Positions 44,142 through 52,925 of a stretch of DNA of 64,000 bases are shown here, one piece after another. Both the position numbers and the translations under genes were made by a program. Below the pieces are notes generated by a model, which searched no databases, was not told the origin of the DNA, and saw nothing but the letters and a program-made list of their open reading frames with translations. Position 1 is the stretch's first letter. Every line of letters begins with the position of its first letter. Origin of the DNA: an uncultured Bacilli bacterium (GTDB lineage: Bacteria > Bacillota_I > Bacilli_A > RF39 > UBA660); the NCBI GenBank assembly GCA_934085675.1, contig CAKOHH010000003.1:55631-119630 (forward strand), read 5' to 3'.

Positions 44142-46598
44142 ATGAATAATGTTACAGACTACATTAATGAGTTTGAAGAAAAATTAATTGAAAGAGAAAA
44201 AAATTTAACCGCGGCTAATAAAGATTTTAAAGATGTTAATGATTTAACTGCTTTATTAACAGAGTTAGATGAAATAATTGATGATTTACGAAATAAATAT
44301 ATTACAAGTCAAAAAGATTTACGTAAAGACAGTTCCAACGAAGAATTAAAAAAACAGGTAGACGCTAATCTAAAAGAATTAGATACTTTTTTGAAAGAAA
44401 GAGCGCTATATGAATTTGAAATAGTGAGCACAATGCGTGACTATGAAACTAAATTATCCAAATTTAAGTTAGGTGAATCATTAAATTCTAAATTAGAAGA
44501 ATTAAAAAAATTATATCACGACCGCAAAGATATTATTACGAAAATGAAATTAATATCAGAACCATTAGATGAGAATAGTTCCCGTTTTGATCCTTATGAC
44601 GGTGTTACTTTTTCATTAGAAAATGCTGATAAATTCATAGATTATCAAAAAAGTTTACAAGCTATAGATGATCAAATTTTAGATTTACAAAATCTTTTAA
44701 ATGATAAATTATTTGATCAAAAAGCTGAAGAAAATATTGAAATTAGCGAGTTTAATACACCTATTTTAGATGGTGATTTAATGAATTTATTTCATCAAAA
44801 AGAAGAAATATTAAACGAACTTAAAGTTATCGAAAATTTACCAGGTCCAAAAGTGCGATTTAATTTTAATAAAAATGCCTTTGAAGTTCCTAAAAGTAGA
44901 AGAGTGTCTTATATCAATTTATTAAAACAATTAAAAGTAGTTGAAGCAAATATTGAAAAAAGAACACATAATGAACTTATTGTAAAATTGGACGAAAATC
45001 TTCTTGCTAAAATGGAAGGACCACAAAGACGTGCATATTTAAGTTCTCTTCTTTTACAAATTGAAAACATTCCTCATGGTATTGTAGTTGATTACGTAGG
45101 GGGAAAATTAATTCCTATTGAATACAAAGAACTTTATTTAAAAATCAGTAAAATGTTAAAGGCGGAAAAAAGATTATCTGAAAACTGGTCTTTTGCCTTA
45201 GATGTAAATGCTCTTTCAAAAATGACCGATGAAGAAAAAGTAAGTTATTATTCTGATATTTTAACTAAATTATCTGAAGTTCCAGTAACAGATCCTGTAA
45301 ATGTTCTTTTAGATGATGAAACATATATTGTAAACAAAAAAGATGAAAGTTTACTAATGAAATGTTATCAAGGTTTATCTGAAGCAAAGAAAAATTTAAA
45401 ACAAGAAACTTTAAAATTGGTCCAAGAACAAATAACAACTAATGATAATGTTGAGCCAGAAAATAATATAGATAATAGCGAAAAAGTACAAGTAACTATG
45501 GAAAATAAATTAGTGTCTGTTTTAAAGACTAATGTAAAACAATTAGCAGAGAAATGGGCTGTTGTTAAATCTGTCAAAAAAACCTTAGAAAATTATAAAG
45601 AAAATATTTTAACAAAGGTTTCGGGTGTGTTAATGCCTAGTGAAGAAAGTTCTTTAGATGCTGATTTAGATATCACTATTGATGAAGAATATGTTGCCTC
45701 TTTAACAGACGATGAAAAAAATATATATTATCATGCTTTACTAGATGATATAAAGAATAGTAAAATCGAGCATGAAAAAACTGTTCAAATGGATGAGAAT
45801 ACTTATAAAATTGATGAAAAGTATGAAAAATTATTCAATAATATTAAGAAACGTATTGCAAAACTTGAAAAGAAAAAGACATTACCAGTTATAGTCGAAA
45901 AAGTAAAAAAAGCCAATTATTTAGATAAAATTAAAAGACAATTAAAGAAAAAAACAGTACAAATAGGCTTGGGCTTAGGAGCTATGTTCTGTGTTGGTTT
46001 TGGTCTTGGAAGAATGTCTGTGAAAACTAGTCCAACCCAAAATGTTGGTGTCACTTTTGATACTTTAGATAATAATTCTCAGGATGACTATGTTAATGAT
46101 GTTGTCGTAAAAACGATAGATGAGGCTTTGGAAAATAATGAAAATTTAGAATCAACTGCTCCATCTTCAAACGATTTAAAAGATGATACTAGTATGTTGG
46201 ATGATAATATTCAAAAAGCCAACACTCCATTTGGTGAAACATTCACGTTAAAAGATAATGCCAAAATATTCAGTAATTATGATTCTTCTATAGAATACAA
46301 TCCTATGTTTAAAAATGATATTTATACAACAACTGGTGTTCAATTACAACTTAAAGATGGAAGTATTGTCGAGATTAATTATAATGATCCTAACGCTAAA
46401 GCAATTGTCGAAGATTTTATTCAAAATGGGGCAATCATTATTGCTCGCCGTGCGGTAGCGAATGAAGGATTACAAGATTATTTACAAAATGGTATTGATA
46501 CTGGTGTTTTTTTTGAACAATCTATTAATTTAGAAAATACAACTAGTGAATTACAAGAAATTATTAATGATTCTTTATCGCAAGGAAGAGGTTTATAG
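44142..46598 (+). CDS. Large coiled-coil membrane protein, unknown
   Basis: 818 aa. Residues ~1-600 are predominantly helical and charged, with three related modules containing a short DPYDGV/RFNFNKNAFEVP-type beta hairpin followed by EEKVSYYSDILTKL-like helices (e.g. GPQRRAYLSSLLLQ, DEKNIYYHALLDDI). One membrane helix lies at ~608-628 (VQIGLGLGAMFCVGFGLGRM), and ~190 outside residues contain LKDNAKIFSNYDSS and a region on residue orientation QLQLKDGSIVEINYNDPN. No known family. Large cytoplasmic part, so a link between cytoplasmic structure and envelope is plausible. Confidence 0.78.
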   Translation: MNNVTDYINEFEEKLIEREKNLTAANKDFKDVNDLTALLTELDEIIDDLRNKYITSQKDLRKDSSNEELKKQVDANLKELDTFLKERALYEFEIVSTMRDYETKLSKFKLGESLNSKLEELKKLYHDRKDIITKMKLISEPLDENSSRFDPYDGVTFSLENADKFIDYQKSLQAIDDQILDLQNLLNDKLFDQKAEENIEISEFNTPILDGDLMNLFHQKEEILNELKVIENLPGPKVRFNFNKNAFEVPKSRRVSYINLLKQLKVVEANIEKRTHNELIVKLDENLLAKMEGPQRRAYLSSLLLQIENIPHGIVVDYVGGKLIPIEYKELYLKISKMLKAEKRLSENWSFALDVNALSKMTDEEKVSYYSDILTKLSEVPVTDPVNVLLDDETYIVNKKDESLLMKCYQGLSEAKKNLKQETLKLVQEQITTNDNVEPENNIDNSEKVQVTMENKLVSVLKTNVKQLAEKWAVVKSVKKTLENYKENILTKVSGVLMPSEESSLDADLDITIDEEYVASLTDDEKNIYYHALLDDIKNSKIEHEKTVQMDENTYKIDEKYEKLFNNIKKRIAKLEKKKTLPVIVEKVKKANYLDKIKRQLKKKTVQIGLGLGAMFCVGFGLGRMSVKTSPTQNVGVTFDTLDNNSQDDYVNDVVVKTIDEALENNENLESTAPSSNDLKDDTSMLDDNIQKANTPFGETFTLKDNAKIFSNYDSSIEYNPMFKNDIYTTTGVQLQLKDGSIVEINYNDPNAKAIVEDFIQNGAIIIARRAVANEGLQDYLQNGIDTGVFFEQSINLENTTSELQEIINDSLSQGRGL

Positions 46599-46599
46599 T

Positions 46600-46869
46600 A
46601 TGAATTATAATTTATATGATATTTTAACAATAGAAAAAACAGATTATTTAATCGCATCAACTATATTTAAAAACAAACAACAATATTTTTTATTAGTTGA
46701 GACCGATGAAAATGAAAATTTGAAATTTAACAATATCAAAATAATGAAACAATCCATTTATAACAATTTAGATCCAGATATGCTTTATCCTATTACGGAT
46801 GAAGAAGAATTTGAAGAAATTAAAAATGATTTATATGCATCTATGAGTGATGAATTGAAAGAAGTGTAA
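46600..46869 (+). CDS. DUF1292-like small protein
   Basis: 89 aa. LYDILTIEKTDYLIASTIFK, YFLLVETDENENLKF and YPITDEEEFEEIKNDL follow the pattern of DUF1292/YrzB proteins (short acidic beta-helix proteins of Firmicutes, function unknown). It begins right after the coiled-coil gene stop, with GGAAGAGG as ribosome site, so they form an operon. Confidence 0.65.
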   Translation: MNYNLYDILTIEKTDYLIASTIFKNKQQYFLLVETDENENLKFNNIKIMKQSIYNNLDPDMLYPITDEEEFEEIKNDLYASMSDELKEV

Positions 46870-46872
46870 AAA

Positions 46873-46903
46873 GATTTTGGCTGTTAAGCCAGAATTTTTT
46901 TTT
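46873..46903. terminator. Bidirectional terminator
   Basis: ATTTTGGCT / AGCCAGAAT-type stem with a GTTA loop; T-runs on both strands serve the convergent DUF1292-like and ylbJ genes. Confidence 0.75.
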
Positions 46904-47789
46904 AGAAAAAAATTAAAATAATAAAGCCAATAAAGAATTCTAATAGGCGTCCTTTAAAAAAAGAAAAATAAGAAATATCTGTATCACTTAATATTCCTTT
47001 TACTTGTAAATGAATAGATAAACCACCAAAACTTATAAAGAAATAAGCCAGAATCTTTTTTATCTCAAAAGAAAGAGACGTGTTAATTAAACTTTTTAGA
47101 CCAGAAGAAATTTCTAAAGTACCCGTTATTAATGGCCAATGCCAAGGATTTATAAACGAATCTAAAAGATGAAAAAGACAAACACAACCTAAAATGAGTA
47201 GTAAAGTGTTCATAGCCTTATTGATGCTTTTTGATAAATAACTTCCTAATGATTCTTTGGAAAATTTAAATATCAAATTTTGTTCTTTTTTAACTTCAAT
47301 AGTTGAAATCATACCTATTAAAAGATTAGTAAAGTAAGGTAAAAATAACAGAATAAAAGTTGTTTTTAAATCATTAGGAAATATCAAATTTAGCATCGTA
47401 TACAAAAATAATGGATTTGAAAAGAAAATAAAATTTAATAAATGTTCTGCTTCCTTTTTTGTAATTTCTTTTTCAAAATAAAGATTTTTTAAAGTATAAA
47501 TATTCGTGGGAGTTCCTGAAAAAAGGGAAATCAAAAAAATAAATAAGCCATTTGTAGAGATATGAAGAACGGTCTGAAAAAAATAACCAAGTCTTTTTTC
47601 AAATAAATAAGGCAAATCAAAATACAAAAATAAATCTGCTAAAATCATCATTGGAAATAAAGATGGAAAAAGTTTAGTAATAAAAAGTTGACAGCTAGTT
47701 AAGATACTATTTTGAATAAGTAAATTATTTTTAAAAATAAAAAAAGTACATAAAGTAAGAAGTATTAATGGTAATTTGTTCTGTTTCAT
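46902..47789 (-). CDS. ylbJ: Sporulation integral membrane protein YlbJ
   Basis: 295 aa, eight or so membrane helices of the nucleoside-recognition (Gate) fold; SQ/SC-type LFPSLFPMMILADL near 42-55 and LFSGTPTNIYTLKNL near 88-102 are the conserved loops. In B. subtilis ylbJ is sigma-E controlled and needed for heat-resistant spores. ylbL follows divergently, keeping the Bacillus neighbourhood. There is no Shine-Dalgarno sequence before ATG 47789. Confidence 0.88.
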   Translation of the reverse strand: MKQNKLPLILLTLCTFFIFKNNLLIQNSILTSCQLFITKLFPSLFPMMILADLFLYFDLPYLFEKRLGYFFQTVLHISTNGLFIFLISLFSGTPTNIYTLKNLYFEKEITKKEAEHLLNFIFFSNPLFLYTMLNLIFPNDLKTTFILLFLPYFTNLLIGMISTIEVKKEQNLIFKFSKESLGSYLSKSINKAMNTLLLILGCVCLFHLLDSFINPWHWPLITGTLEISSGLKSLINTSLSFEIKKILAYFFISFGGLSIHLQVKGILSDTDISYFSFFKGRLLEFFIGFIILIFF

Positions 47790-47794
47790 AGTAC

Positions 47795-47822
47795 AATTTA
47801 TGTTGATAACAAAAAAATATTT
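47795..47822 (-). promoter_or_regulatory. Candidate sigma-E promoter of ylbJ
   Basis: Minus-strand AAATATT, 13-base spacer, CATAAATT; the sigma-E consensus is kmATATT-14/15-CATACAnT, so the spacing is one short. The expected start point falls on or beside the ATG, implying a leaderless mRNA. Confidence 0.4.
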
Positions 47823-47879
47823 CTATTGCAGGTATATTTAAATTAATTTTTTTGTAAAATGACATAAGGAGGCTAATAA

Positions 47880-48875
47880 ATGGGAAAAAAAATAAAGAAT
47901 TTTTTTAAAGATAATTGGAAATTTTTGGGAGTCTTACTTGCTATAGTACTTATCTTTCGAATAGAACTTCCTTATAAAATATATACACCAGGGGGAATGG
48001 TAGATTTATCAAAAAGAGTAAGTGTTGAATCAGGATATAATCATGATGGTGTTTTAGGTATGAGTTACGTCAGTGTCATAAGAGGAAGTGCACCGTTTCT
48101 TTTATTATCCTATCTTATTTCTGATTGGGATATTGTTCCGGAAAGTGAGATAACTTATGCCAATGAAAGTTTTGAAGAAACTTTTGAAGCCGACAAAATA
48201 CTAACCAAACAGTCTATAGATGGGGCCATTATTTCAGCTTATCATGAAGCAGGTAAAGAAGTTTCTATTGAAAAAGAAATTGTTCATGTAACTCATATTG
48301 ATGAAAATGCCCAAACAGAACTAAAACTTTTTGACATTATTTTAAGTGTTGAAGATACTCCTATAAAAAATACTACGGAATTAAAACAAATCGTAAGTAC
48401 ACATCATGAAGGCGATAAAATTAAAATGAAAATCTTAAGAGATAATGAAGAAAGAGAAGTCGAATCGACTATTTACAATTTAAATGGTGAACCAAAAGTA
48501 GGTGTGGTCTTATCGGTAACTTATGAGTATGAAGAAAATCCTAAAGCAGTTATTGAAATGAAAGATAGTGAATCTGGACCATCAGGGGGACTCATGATGG
48601 CCCTTGCCATTTATAACTCTTTAAGCAAAGAAGATATTACTAAAGGAAACATTGTCATGGGAACAGGGACAATTGATACCCTTGGAAATGTCGGTGAAAT
48701 TGGCGGGGTTCGTTATAAATTAATTGGCGCTGTTAAGAAAAAAGCAAAAGTCTTTTTAGTTCCAGTTGAAAACTATGAAGAAGCAGTTGCAGTTAAAAAT
48801 GAAAAAAATTATGATATTCAAATTATTGCAGTGAAAACCTTAAAAGAAGCTTTAGAAGCCTTAGAAAAAATATAA
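47880..48875 (+). CDS. ylbL: YlbL/SepM-type PDZ-Lon membrane protease
   Basis: 331 aa. Membrane helix at ~15-30, PDZ-like domain (~125-205: LKLFDIILSVEDTPIKNTTE), and S16 Lon-type protease domain with catalytic Ser in ESGPSGGLMMAL near 240 and Lys in GGVRYKLIGAVKKK near 280. Members cut signalling peptides or membrane-associated proteins outside the cell. AGGAGG precedes the ATG. Divergent from ylbJ. Confidence 0.92.
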   Translation: MGKKIKNFFKDNWKFLGVLLAIVLIFRIELPYKIYTPGGMVDLSKRVSVESGYNHDGVLGMSYVSVIRGSAPFLLLSYLISDWDIVPESEITYANESFEETFEADKILTKQSIDGAIISAYHEAGKEVSIEKEIVHVTHIDENAQTELKLFDIILSVEDTPIKNTTELKQIVSTHHEGDKIKMKILRDNEEREVESTIYNLNGEPKVGVVLSVTYEYEENPKAVIEMKDSESGPSGGLMMALAIYNSLSKEDITKGNIVMGTGTIDTLGNVGEIGGVRYKLIGAVKKKAKVFLVPVENYEEAVAVKNEKNYDIQIIAVKTLKEALEALEKI

Positions 48876-48898
48876 ATCTAAGGTTTTTATTATGATTT

Positions 48899-48928
48899 GT
48901 ATGAAATAAATAAAACTTGCCCATAACC
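48899..48928 (+). promoter_or_regulatory. Possible sigma-F/G promoter of sigG
   Basis: GTATG, 18-base spacer, CATAACC. The -35 fits GHATR; the -10 is only a partial match. Weak candidate. Confidence 0.3.
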
Positions 48929-48945
48929 CTTATAAGGAGGGTAAA

Positions 48946-49725
48946 ATGGCAAAATATAAGGTGGAACTAACAGGAGTTAATACTAACGATTTATTAGTTT
49001 TAAGTGAAGAAGAACAAAAAGAATTATTTATAAAACTTAAAAATGGTGATGAATCTGTCAAAGAAAGACTTATTGAAGGAAATTTAAAATTAGTTTTAAG
49101 TTCATTAAGAGGGTTTAGAAATTACAATGTAAATTTAGATGATTTATTTCAAGTCGGAGTCGTGGGCCTTATCAAAGCCATAGATAATTTTGATTTATCT
49201 TATAATTTAAAACTGAGTACTTATGGTATACCTCTAATTATTGGGGAAATAAAAAGATATTTAAGGGACAATCAAAGTTCTTTAAGAGTTAGCCGTGGTA
49301 TTAAAGAAAAAGCCTATTGTATTTTAAAATTTAAAGAAGAATATTTACAAAAAAATGGCGTAGAACCGACTTATGAAATAATAAGCCAAGAACTACACAT
49401 GACATTTTACGAAATATCGGTTGCTTTAGATGCTTTAAAAGAACCGGCAAGTATTTATGAACCTATTTATCGTGATGGCAATGATGACATTTACTTATTT
49501 GATCAACTGCAAGATAAACAAGTAGATGATGAAAATAGAGATCAAAAACTTCTTTTAAAAAAGGCCTTGCAAAAATTAAAAGAAAGAGAAAAGAAAATTC
49601 TTTTGGATCGTTATTTAGTAGGTAAAACACAAGTAGAAATCGCGGAATCTTTAAATATTAGTCAAGCCCAAGTTTCAAGAATTGAAAAACAGGCGATTCG
49701 AACACTAAGAATAATGATGAAATAA
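48946..49725 (+). CDS. sigG: RNA polymerase sporulation sigma factor SigG
   Basis: 259 aa. Forespore-specific sigma factor. The start KVELTGVNTNDLLVLSEEE matches the SigG N-terminus (KVEICGVDTSKLPVL in Bacillus), separating it from SigF. Region 2 DDLFQVGVVGLIKAIDNFDL, then STYGIPLIIGEIKRYLRDN, and region 4 GKTQVEIAESLNISQAQVSR. Ribosome site AAGGAGGG. A prepilin gene follows. Confidence 0.95.
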   Translation: MAKYKVELTGVNTNDLLVLSEEEQKELFIKLKNGDESVKERLIEGNLKLVLSSLRGFRNYNVNLDDLFQVGVVGLIKAIDNFDLSYNLKLSTYGIPLIIGEIKRYLRDNQSSLRVSRGIKEKAYCILKFKEEYLQKNGVEPTYEIISQELHMTFYEISVALDALKEPASIYEPIYRDGNDDIYLFDQLQDKQVDDENRDQKLLLKKALQKLKEREKKILLDRYLVGKTQVEIAESLNISQAQVSRIEKQAIRTLRIMMK

Positions 49726-49765
49726 AAGTAAAATGTGTTAAAATGATACTAAGGTGGTGGATAAA

Positions 49766-50248
49766 ATGAAGAAAGGGTTTACACTTGTGGAATTACTAGC
49801 CGTCATGGCTTTACTGGCTATTATAGCTGTAATAGCGGTTCCAAGTGCTATGAAAGTATCTTATAATGTCAAAAAAGATATGTATTGTGAAAAAGTTGAT
49901 ATGATTTTACAAAATGCCAAAAGTTACGGAGATGATCATCAAAGAGAATTAAGAAAAACTAAAGATGGCAGTTGTTATATTACTAAAACTGTAGGTTTTT
50001 TAGTAGAACAAGGTTTAATAAAAAAAGAAACAGACAACGAAGGAAGTTATGTTTTAAATCCTGTTAATAATGATCCTATGGATAACAAAAAAATTCATCT
50101 TTATTTAAAAAATAATCGAGCCTATGCTTTTTACGAAGAAGATGATGAAGAATTAAAAAGCGCTTGCGAATCTATAAGAGAATGTGCTAGTGGCGAAAAC
50201 GAAAAAACAAACAACTGTGTTAAAAGACCGACAAAAGAATGTACATAG
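49766..50248 (+). CDS. Type IV prepilin-like protein
   Basis: 160 aa. Prepilin signal MKKGFTLVELLAVMALLAII (Gly-Phe cut, +5 Glu), helical stalk, then a globular part with Cys pairs (DMYCEK, SCYIT) and a Cys-rich acidic tail (SACESIRECASG, NNCVKRPTKECT). AAGGTGG ribosome site and ATACT upstream as in the other prepilin genes. Located between sigG and der, not in a pilus cluster. Confidence 0.85.
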   Translation: MKKGFTLVELLAVMALLAIIAVIAVPSAMKVSYNVKKDMYCEKVDMILQNAKSYGDDHQRELRKTKDGSCYITKTVGFLVEQGLIKKETDNEGSYVLNPVNNDPMDNKKIHLYLKNNRAYAFYEEDDEELKSACESIRECASGENEKTNNCVKRPTKECT

Positions 50249-50307
50249 GTTTACAAACAGTAAAAAAATTGTTAGAATAAAGGCGTTTTTAAAAAGAGGT
50301 GAAGTAA

Positions 50308-51612
50308 GTGAAAACAGTATGTTTAATAGGAAGACCAAATACAGGTAAATCATCCTTATTTAATTGTTTTTTAAGAGAAGAACGTTCTATTATTATGGAC
50401 GAGCCAGGAGTTACTAGAGATAGAATTTATGGTATTGTAACACATAATGAAAAATCATTTTATTTGATTGATACAGGTGGTCTTGAACTTGGCAAAGAAA
50501 ATTTTAAAGAAGATATTTTAGCTCAAGCAGAGTACGCTATTGATGAAGCTGATTTAGTTTTATTTGTGGTTGATGGTAAAACCGAACTTAATCAAAGTGA
50601 TTTTATGATTAGAGATTTACTTCGAAAATCAAAAAAAGAGGTTTTTGTTGTCGCTAATAAATTAGATAATAAACAAAGACAAGAAGAAATCTATCGTTTT
50701 TATGAACTTGGTTTTGAAAATATTTTTGGGGTGTCTGCTGCTCATAAAATAGGTTTAAGACAATTGCTAGATGCGATAACAAATGATTTAAAAGAAGATA
50801 CTGTTATCCATGATGACAGTTGTAAATTTTGTTTAATAGGAAGACCAAATGTTGGTAAAAGTAGTTTAGTAAATGCTTTATTAAATGAAGAAAGAGCCAT
50901 TGTAAGTGATGTTGCTGGTACAACGAGAGATGCAACAGATACAAGGTTTAATTATCATGGTAAAAGTTATACAATGATTGATACCGCGGGTATTAGAAAA
51001 AGAGGACGTATTTATGAAAGCATTGAAAAATACAGTCTTTTAAGAAGTTTAAAAGCCATTGAACGAAGCGATGTGTGTGTGCTTGTTTTAAATGCTGAAG
51101 AAAAAATCATTGAACATGATAAACATATTGCGGGCATGGCTTTAGAACAAGGAAAAGCCCTTGTTATTGCTGTTAATAAATGGGATACTGTAAGTGATAG
51201 TAATACTGCCATAAAAGAATGGCAAGAACTTTTAAAATATGAATTTCAATTTGCCCCATATGCTAAAGTTGTCTTTTTATCAGCCAAAACCAAAAAAAGA
51301 GTAGGTACGTTAATGCCTGAAATCATAGCTTCTTATGAAAATCATCAAAAGGTTATAAAAACATCTTTATTAAATGATGTTATTCATGAAGCAACTAGCC
51401 TACATGAAGCCCCATCTTATAAAGGAAGACGTTTAAAAATATATTTTGTAAACCAAGAAGCTACGGAGCCTCCTAAATTTACTTTTTATGTAAATGATAA
51501 AGGATTAGTTCATTTTAGTTATGAACGTTATTTAGAAAATAAACTTCGGGAAAACTTTGATTTAACTGGAACTCCAATTATTCTGAAATTTAAAAACAGA
51601 AGTGAGGAATAA
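50308..51612 (+). CDS. der: Ribosome assembly GTPase Der (EngA)
   Basis: 434 aa. Two tandem GTPase domains: GRPNTGKSS near 7, DTGG, NKLD; and GRPNVGKSS near 177, DTAGIRKRG, NKWD. KH-like domain at the end (RRLKIYFVNQEATEPPKFTF, GTPIILKFKNR). Needed for 50S maturation. GTG start at 50308 with GAGGTG upstream. Confidence 0.97.
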   Translation: MKTVCLIGRPNTGKSSLFNCFLREERSIIMDEPGVTRDRIYGIVTHNEKSFYLIDTGGLELGKENFKEDILAQAEYAIDEADLVLFVVDGKTELNQSDFMIRDLLRKSKKEVFVVANKLDNKQRQEEIYRFYELGFENIFGVSAAHKIGLRQLLDAITNDLKEDTVIHDDSCKFCLIGRPNVGKSSLVNALLNEERAIVSDVAGTTRDATDTRFNYHGKSYTMIDTAGIRKRGRIYESIEKYSLLRSLKAIERSDVCVLVLNAEEKIIEHDKHIAGMALEQGKALVIAVNKWDTVSDSNTAIKEWQELLKYEFQFAPYAKVVFLSAKTKKRVGTLMPEIIASYENHQKVIKTSLLNDVIHEATSLHEAPSYKGRRLKIYFVNQEATEPPKFTFYVNDKGLVHFSYERYLENKLRENFDLTGTPIILKFKNRSEE

Positions 51613-51615
51613 TAA

Positions 51616-51831
51616 ATGCCTGAAATTCATAAAAAGTTAGAAGAGTTACGTCTCAAAAATGGTTATACTTATTTAGATATGGCTAGTAAATTAGGTGTTT
51701 GTAAGTCATATTATTGGCAAATAGAACATAATAATCGTCGTCTTTATTATGAGATGGCTAAACAAATTGCTAATATTTTTCATTTAAAACCGGATGATAT
51801 TTTTTTAGAGGAAAGTAAAAAGGAACTATAA
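51616..51831 (+). CDS. Small XRE-type helix-turn-helix protein A
   Basis: 71 aa, a bare HTH domain: KLEELRLKNGYTYLDMASKL, KSYYWQIEHNNRRLYYEMAK, PDDIF. It is a paralogue of the protein at 52667 (shared QIE...RRLYY.MA..IA..F...PD). Starts 3 bases after der and may share its transcript; spoVIF follows. Confidence 0.85.
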   Translation: MPEIHKKLEELRLKNGYTYLDMASKLGVCKSYYWQIEHNNRRLYYEMAKQIANIFHLKPDDIFLEESKKEL

Positions 51832-51857
51832 CATAAGATACTTATAGGAGGTATTTT

Positions 51858-52100
51858 ATGGAGTTTAAGGATAGTTTCTTTAAAAAAGTCGAAAAAAAGA
51901 CAAAGGTAGATAAAGATACCATTTTGTCTTTAGCAGAAAAATTGCAAAAGGGAAATATGAAAGATGAAAATACTTTACGAGATGTCATTCGTACATTAAG
52001 CAAAATGACAGGTAAAGAAGTTTCTAAAGAAAGAGAAGATAAAATTGTCAAGACAATTGTGGAAGATAAAGTTCCCAAGGGTGTTGACAAGATGTTTTAA
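51858..52100 (+). CDS. spoVIF: Stage VI sporulation protein F
   Basis: 80 aa. FFKKVEKKTKVDKDTILSLA, DENTLRDVIRTLSKMTGKEV and KEREDKIVKTIVEDKVPKGV correspond to SpoVIF, a coat assembly factor under sigma-K in Bacillus. ATAGGAGG ribosome site. Upstream CATAAGATA (51831-51839) fits the sigma-K -10 but I see no AC at the right distance. Confidence 0.85.
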   Translation: MEFKDSFFKKVEKKTKVDKDTILSLAEKLQKGNMKDENTLRDVIRTLSKMTGKEVSKEREDKIVKTIVEDKVPKGVDKMF

Positions 52101-52131
52101 AAATAGTAGAGATATCATTCTCTACTATTTT
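52100..52131. terminator. Bidirectional terminator
   Basis: Perfect 13-bp stem AAAATAGTAGAGA / TCTCTACTATTTT with a 6-base loop between convergent spoVIF and the double-HTH gene, whose stop lies in the stem. Confidence 0.88.
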
Positions 52132-52562
52132 CTTCCTAATAATTCATCTAAACTACAAGAAAAATGTCTTGCAAACTCTAAAGCATACATAGTTGTAATC
52201 AGGCACTTACCAGTTTCATACTTATGAATATTAGACTGTGTCGTTTTCAAACATTCGGCCACATCTGTTTGGGTAAGATGTTTTTTCTTACGAATAGTTT
52301 TTAAATTATCTGAAACGGTAGCAATATCAATGCTATCACTGATTTTAGAATGCATTTTCTTATCATTATCTGAAAGACCTGTAATATAATCTAAACTTAC
52401 TTTATAATTATTTGCAATTTTATTTAATTGTCTTAAAGGCATAATATCTTTGCCTGTCTCCCATCCAGCATAAGTAGCTCTTTGAACATGTAAAATATCA
52501 GCAATGTTTTGCTGGGTAAAACCTTCATAAGTTCTTAATTCTTTTAATCTAGAAAAATTCAT
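52125..52562 (-). CDS. Double XRE helix-turn-helix regulator
   Basis: 145 aa with two HTH domains: residues ~4-65 (LKELRTYEGFTQQNIADILH, ATYAGWETGK) and ~85-143 (LKTIRKKKHLTQTDVAECLK, SNIHKYETGK). Two complete domains in one chain allow a monomer to bind a dyad-like site. AGGTGATG ribosome site. Convergent with spoVIF, divergent from HTH protein B. Confidence 0.88.
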   Translation of the reverse strand: MNFSRLKELRTYEGFTQQNIADILHVQRATYAGWETGKDIMPLRQLNKIANNYKVSLDYITGLSDNDKKMHSKISDSIDIATVSDNLKTIRKKKHLTQTDVAECLKTTQSNIHKYETGKCLITTMYALEFARHFSCSLDELLGRK

Positions 52563-52666
52563 TTTTCATCACCTACATTTAATTTAAGCATTGGAAAATT
52601 AATTATTTGCTTTTTGGTGGGATATATGATAATATGTGGTATAATTTTTTAAAGGAGTGCCAAAAA

Positions 52667-52867
52667 ATGCTGAAAGTTTATAAAAAACTTAAAAATGAAA
52701 GAATGCGACATCATATGTCGTGCAATGACGTAGCTAAAATAGTTGGGATTAGTCCTGCTTATTATTCTCAAATAGAAAATAAAAGCCGGCGACTTTATTA
52801 TTTTATGGCAGTTAAAATAGCCAAAGTCTTTAATATGACACCTGATGAACTTTTTTATGATGATTAA
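52667..52867 (+). CDS. Small XRE-type helix-turn-helix protein B
   Basis: 66 aa: LKVYKKLKNERMRHHMSCND, GISPAYYSQIENKSRRLYYF, TPDELFYDD. Paralogue of HTH protein A. ATG 52667 follows AAAGGAG; the longer open frame upstream has no support. TATAAT at 52640 is a likely -10. Confidence 0.85.
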   Translation: MLKVYKKLKNERMRHHMSCNDVAKIVGISPAYYSQIENKSRRLYYFMAVKIAKVFNMTPDELFYDD

Positions 52868-52925
52868 TGGGCATCTTTTATATTTAAAAATTTCTTTTTG
52901 TCATATTTTATAATAGGTGAGGGGT

